From NCBI GenBank assembly GCA_024516035.1, contig CM044962.1, forward strand, positions 8,555,095 through 8,619,094: 64,000 bases of DNA, read 5' to 3'. The position numbers and the translations under genes are program-made. The DNA comes from Bactericera cockerelli (Eukaryota; Arthropoda; Insecta; Hemiptera; Triozidae). The notes under the pieces were generated by a model. That model was not told the origin of the DNA, searched no databases, and was given only the letters and a program-made list of their open reading frames with translations. Each line of letters begins with the position of its first letter. The stretch's first letter is position 1. Shown piece after piece: positions 61,851-64,000 of this stretch.

Positions 61851-61861
61851 TCTTAATCACT

Positions 61862-61978
61862 GATCGTAAGGTCAAAATAACTCAAACTCACATTGCTCAA
61901 ATTTTACCGAACTCGGGACTTGATTCCCAGACCTCCAGGTTACAAGTCTGCCGCCTTATCAATCTAGCTACTGAGGCG
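61862..61978 (-). repeat. SINE-b copy
   Basis: 'CTCAAACTCACATTGCTCAA' to 'CCTTATCAATCTAGCTACTG AGGCGG' with box B in reverse, diverged. Confidence 0.8.
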
Positions 61979-62192
61979 GTAGTTTGTTCGAAAAAATTAA
62001 GAAAGCGGAATAATATTCCCTTTAAAAATCAACTAAATAAAATTTAGCGTCTCGAACCGAAGTGAAATAAAAGCCTTATCAATCTAGCTACTGAGGCGAT
62101 GCTTTGTTCGATAAAATTAAGAAAGCTGAATAATATTCCCTTTAAAATCAACTAAATTTAGCGTCTCGAACCGAAGTGAAATAAAACTTCTA
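61955..62192. repeat. Tandem duplication, ~118-bp unit, two copies
   Basis: 'GCCTTATCAATCTAGCTACT GAGGCG' plus 'TTAAGAAAGCGGAATAATAT' and 'TTTAGCGTCTCGAACCGAAG' occur twice in a row. The copy includes the SINE-b head, so it came later than the SINE. Confidence 0.92.
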
Positions 62193-62239
62193 ATGTTTGT
62201 AAGTCTGGCAAATTTTTTCGCTTTTTTTGACAGAGAACA

Positions 62240-62445
62240 ATACGTCGTACTAATAATTGTTAATACATATTGAACACTTTACTATAATAAGACGTATATT
62301 TATACAAATATTAAACCACATATATTATGTAAATTTTAAACATGAGAGATCAGTTAGTTTACAAAATAAAAATAAATAAAATAGCGTGTCCTATATAAAG
62401 GGCATGCCCTGGCCTGCAGAAATCTCTTTCACCCAACCCTTATAA
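62240..62445 (-). repeat. SINE-h-like, diverged
   Basis: 'AAAGGGCATGCCCTGGCCTG CAGAAATCTCTTTCACCCAA' keeps the family frame with many changes. Confidence 0.7.
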
Positions 62446-62679
62446 AAAATATTGCATAGAATACTAAAAGATAATCCCGAAATACCACCGGAGAAAAAGG
62501 ATAAATAAAAAACAGTCAAGTGTAGAAGGTGTTATTTTTGTAAAACTTGTCTTGTCTAATTTCCATTAAGTCAGAACCAACAAAAGCACACAATAAATCG
62601 AGCGTGCTATATTATAAACTCACAATAATTCGTATACAGTATTATTTTTTTCATTTAAAAAATTAAGAAAGATAATAAT

Positions 62680-62885
62680 AATAGTAATATCGCCTTATTT
62701 ATACTGTCAGATCAGGACTATTAAAGTCCCATTAATCCAGCAGTAAGTCCAAGACATATTATTATGTGGTAAAAATCCCAAATGGGAGGATAACATGTCA
62801 TGTCCCAGCTGGGTTTCGAACCCACGACCTCTAGAGTCTTTGGATTCACAGAGTGCCGTCTTTACCACTGAGCTACAGGGACAGA
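62680..62885 (-). repeat. SINE-a, full length
   Basis: It runs from 'AGTAATATCGCCTTATTTAT' to 'ACTGAGCTACAGGGACAGA'. Confidence 0.92.
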
Positions 62886-63248
62886 GCTTTAATTTTTTTC
62901 AAAGCCGATCCGAGTCCATTTTCTGCGCCTCTCAGTGTACATTCTGTCGCGGAGAGTCCATTCTCCAACGCGAACATTCTGTGTTCACGGAAGAATCGGA
63001 TTAGAATAATAAAAAAAACCCGAGAGAGGAAAAAAAAAAAAAAAAAAAATACGACGAAATAATTGGTAATAGCGAGGAGGTTCAAAGAGAATGAGTACAG
63101 AGAGCCTAACCAAAACGACCAGCGAGCAACCAGCCAAGCAGAACAAATAGACGCACTGCAGAGCCAACCGAGAGGGTACCCAGGTCCCAGTGGCGTGGCT
63201 CGAGTCCCGGACGGACAAGATTTTTGGAGCGGATAATCTCAACAATAA

Positions 63249-63697
63249 TCAAATTTTATTATATACATTTTGAAACGGAACAGAGCGAAACGGAACGGAA
63301 CAGTCTTAATAAAATGCACTGTTTCTCTCAAAATGTAAACAAACCGAGGAACATCTGTTCCTCCAAAAGGAACCGAGTCCCTGACTCGGTTCCTTTTAGA
63401 GAAACGGAATGTTCTAGCTTCTGATTGGTTCTCATTCTGCGTCTTTTTTATAATGGAATATTAAATGAGAGCGCCAAATTTTGAATCTACATTTTAAAAT
63501 TATTTATGAAATGAGATGAGCTAAGAACCAATCAGAGAAGACCTACACAAATACAGCTGATTACAGAAATTTCACTTCTGTTGATCTCTGAAATGACCCT
63601 GTTATATTTTCTTTATCTTCAACCAATCAAATAGCCCGAACATGTAAAAAATATGTTCATGCTGTTCTGTTTCAAAATGTATAATAAAATTTGATTA
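63249..63697. mobile_element. TIR element, ~450 bp
   Basis: 'AATCAAATTTTATTATATAC ATTTTGAAACGGAACAG' is inverted at 63663-63697. An inner palindrome 'AACCGAGTCCCTGACTCGGT T' lies near 63370. No coding frame. Confidence 0.8.
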
Positions 63698-63900
63698 AGG
63701 TACAGCCGACCTAAAAGGTAGCTAGTACTTACTTGGCGGGAAACTAAGCTATGGAGAACTGTGGCTTATTCCTAAGCCATCTCAATGCCTTGTCACGTTA
63801 GCAAACTGATAACAGATTTCCAATATGGCTACCATTATAACCATTATTACCTTAGTATACAATTGGAATACATTTGAAATTCGAACATTTTAAACTATTT

Positions 63901-64000
63901 GAAATAAAATATTTCATTGAGATCTTCTGGGACTGGACATGCGCCCACAATGCTTGCGGCGTTGCCCTTCTGTATCTCAATGCTGATTCTCTGATATAGG
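63901..64000 (-). other. Possible coding fragment at right edge
   Basis: The minus strand reads LYQRISIEIQKGNAASIVGA and then CPVPEDLNEIF before a stop. The residue mix looks protein-like, but it is only about 30 codons cut by the window edge. I cannot name a family. Confidence 0.3.

Noticed and set aside
63062..63245. Missing MKS1 N-terminal exon
   Set aside because: GC-richer than its surroundings, but no frame matches the expected MKS1 N-terminal pattern and no donor in phase 0 was found.

Overview
This is eukaryotic, AT-rich, repeat-dense genomic DNA with spliced genes and no bacterial gene layout. An insect-type odorant receptor (7tm_6 family), mariner and Jockey-type elements, and several tRNA-derived SINE families with (ATT)n/(TAA)n tails point to an insect. 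My best guess is a hemipteran, perhaps a planthopper; that is an impression from the repeats and was not tested.

Four coding loci can be supported. (1) Left edge, minus strand (1879 to 288, continuing off the window): three phase-0 exons of a Ser/Pro/acidic N-terminal region ending in one transmembrane helix; the family is not recognised. (2) Two further minus-strand exons, 8432-8319 and 12631-12449, have good splice signals but no certain parent gene. (3) Plus strand, 18364-22296: a complete four-exon odorant receptor of about 447 residues, an olfactory ion-channel subunit. (4) Minus strand, 43501-32589: the last six exons of the ciliary transition-zone gene MKS1, with its B9 domain and a matching C terminus. 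Every splice junction is in phase. The roughly 140 N-terminal residues were not found. These genes have no evident functional link.

The rest is mobile DNA. I use private letters for the families. SINE-a: tRNA-like head with boxes A and B and a tail reading into 'GGGCAGTATAAATAA'. SINE-b: tRNA-Thr-like head. SINE-c: head 'AGTCAAGTGGTTAACGCGCT'. SINE-d: Leu/Ser-like head. SINE-e: tRNA-Gly(GCC)-like head. SINE-f: single copy. SINE-g: 'CCTCCGTGG' head. SINE-h: 'GGGTTGGGTGGAAGAGATTG' body ending in an AATAAAG(C) tail. DNA elements include a dead mariner, Harbinger-like MITEs with TTA target duplications, a TTAA-flanked MITE, and several near-perfect long palindromes (24.9-26.1, 36.1-37.4, 38.1-41.5 and 45.6-46.5 kb). 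The 38.1-41.5 kb palindrome carries a broken gene that looks like a PIN/XPG-like nuclease with a C-terminal Cys-rich (CXC) motif. A Jockey-like LINE lies at 51.9-53.6 kb. Minisatellites lie near 4.8, 49.0 and 50.3-51.2 kb, and microsatellites at 57.5 and 61.2 kb.

The most unusual pattern is that three coding exons in three different loci have partial second copies of their splice boundary. In each case the copies are separated by a retroelement-like insert. A fourth insert, beside an MKS1 exon, is flanked by a 45-bp direct repeat. This suggests retrotransposition with unusually long (about 45-110 bp) target duplications.
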